Shown piece by piece: positions 63,111 to 64,000 of a stretch of DNA of 64,000 nt (the first letter of the stretch is position 1; every line of letters begins with the position of its first letter). Position numbers and translations under genes: made by a program. The notes under the pieces are model-generated. The model was given only the letters and a program-made list of their open reading frames with translations, was not told where the DNA came from and ran no database searches. Source of the stretch: Flavobacteriaceae bacterium UBA1682 (GTDB lineage Bacteria > Bacteroidota > Bacteroidia > Flavobacteriales > Flavobacteriaceae); NCBI GenBank assembly GCA_002320285.1, contig DCKE01000004.1:1-64000 (forward strand), written 5' to 3'.

Positions 63111-64000
63111 ATGGATTTTACCAACCCCTTAGTATATGGTACACCTTGTTTTTTAGCATTGATTTTACTGGAGCTCAGTTATAGCAAACACACCGAAAAG
63201 AAAGATTTATACCACTGGAAAGATTTGTTTTCCAGTTTATCCATAGGATTGGGATCTGCGATTCTAGCAGCCTTACTCAAAACTGTAACCGCCATATTGG
63301 TTTTCACAACCGTTTACGAGCTTTTTAATCCAATTGTTGATGGTGTACGCACCAATATCATGGGATGGCAATCATTTAGTTATGCTTGGTATGTTTGGAT
63401 ACTCTGTCAGCTCGCAGACGATTTTAGCTACTATTGGTTTCACCGCCAAAATCATATGGTGCGATTTTTTTGGGCAGCACATATAGTACATCATTCTTCG
63501 GACAACTTTAATCTGGGCACCGCTGTGCGTAACGGTTGGTTTACGCTGTTTTACAAACCCTTGTTTTATTTGTGGATTCCGGCCATCGGTTTTCCACCAG
63601 AAATGCTGATGGTTTGCTTGGGAATTGAATCTCTTTGGCAATTTCAATTGCACACCAAATACGTCCCAAAACTCGGTTTTTTAGAGAAAATCTTTAATAC
63701 CCATACCATGCACCAAGTTCATCACTCCAAAAATCTGGAATATATGGACAAAAATCACGGTGGTTTTTTAAACTGTTTCGATAAGATGTTTGGAACTTGG
63801 AAGGAATTGGATGACAATATCGAGATAGAATTCGGTGTAACCACGCCTCCGGATTCCTATAACGTATGGAATATTCTAATGCACGAATACGTCAATATTT
63901 GGGAAGACACCAAAAAGTCGCCAAAATTTAAAGATAAGTTTATGTATGTCTTTGGACCTCCGGGATGGAGTCATGACGGCAGTAGTAAAACAGTGAAACA
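63111..64000 (+). CDS. Sterol desaturase/fatty acid hydroxylase family protein (3' end outside window)
   Basis: Open from ATG 63111 to the window edge, giving at least 296 residues. This integral-membrane di-iron enzyme shows the three histidine clusters: HRQNH (111-115), HIVHH (124-128) and HQVHH (201-205), between hydrophobic helices, as in FA_hydroxylase/sterol desaturase proteins. Bacterial members modify lipids, carotenoids or ether lipids. The frame has no stop before 64000, so the C-terminus is not visible. Confidence 0.88.
   Translation, partial: MDFTNPLVYGTPCFLALILLELSYSKHTEKKDLYHWKDLFSSLSIGLGSAILAALLKTVTAILVFTTVYELFNPIVDGVRTNIMGWQSFSYAWYVWILCQLADDFSYYWFHRQNHMVRFFWAAHIVHHSSDNFNLGTAVRNGWFTLFYKPLFYLWIPAIGFPPEMLMVCLGIESLWQFQLHTKYVPKLGFLEKIFNTHTMHQVHHSKNLEYMDKNHGGFLNCFDKMFGTWKELDDNIEIEFGVTTPPDSYNVWNILMHEYVNIWEDTKKSPKFKDKFMYVFGPPGWSHDGSSKTVK

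Overview
The window looks like chromosomal DNA of a flavobacterium (Bacteroidetes, Flavobacteriales; probably Flavobacteriaceae). This rests on the low GC content, a type IX secretion C-terminal domain on a secreted M4 protease, TAnnTTTG-like promoter boxes, the near absence of Shine-Dalgarno sequences, several TTG starts, a three-subunit succinate dehydrogenase (sdhCAB) and many small AraC-type regulator/target pairs. I see no rRNA, tRNA, CRISPR array, prophage or intact insertion sequence. The gene content is mostly accessory: transport, stress and catabolism.

Layout. 0-3.3 kb: short direct repeats, a tiny basic protein, then an antiporter-GNAT pair on the minus strand. 3.9-6.9 kb: a large secreted YadA-like head-repeat protein with an endosialidase-type self-cleaving C-terminal domain. 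7-11 kb: an SDR oxidoreductase divergent from an AraC regulator, an HD-domain protein and an HdeD-like membrane protein. 11.4-16.9 kb: a complete RND efflux operon (adaptor, permease with TTG start, TolC-like channel). 17-24 kb: an e(P4)-type lipoprotein phosphatase, an exported flavodoxin-RidA fusion, a second AraC regulator, a J-domain/DUF805 fusion and a T9SS-exported thermolysin-like protease. 24.3-29 kb: an outer-membrane porin followed by sdhCAB. 29-39 kb: a PEGA lipoprotein, a methyltransferase, a CstB-like persulfide dioxygenase-rhodanese protein divergent from an AraC regulator and a Bcr/CflA exporter, a VF530-family protein, a 2OG-Fe(II) oxygenase, an MFS exporter divergent from another AraC regulator, and DoxX.

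40-50.5 kb holds an unusual potassium (Kdp) locus on the minus strand. It contains an NtrC-type response regulator, tiny membrane peptides including a 25-residue KdpF, kdpA, kdpB, kdpC, an outer-membrane barrel protein, a soluble KdpD fragment (sensor plus Usp only) and a separate HAMP-PAS histidine kinase. In other words, the classical KdpD/KdpE pair is split and rewired, and an outer-membrane pore is built into the operon.

50.6-56 kb: a secreted protein of unknown function, a ClC channel, a structured intergenic repeat, a group III truncated globin preceded by a perfect 22-bp palindrome with FNR-box geometry, the Crp/Fnr regulator next to it, a MATE exporter and a VOC protein. 56-62.6 kb: lactonase, zinc alcohol dehydrogenase and succinate-semialdehyde dehydrogenase in one minus-strand unit. 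This is the same three-enzyme set as Agrobacterium blcABC (attKLM), which turns gamma-butyrolactone into succinate; a YcaQ-like glycosylase follows and a strikingly LysP-like permease lies upstream. The window ends inside a sterol desaturase/fatty acid hydroxylase family gene. The main leads are the rewired Kdp locus, the blc-like pathway, the globin/FNR-box unit and the flavodoxin-RidA exported fusion.
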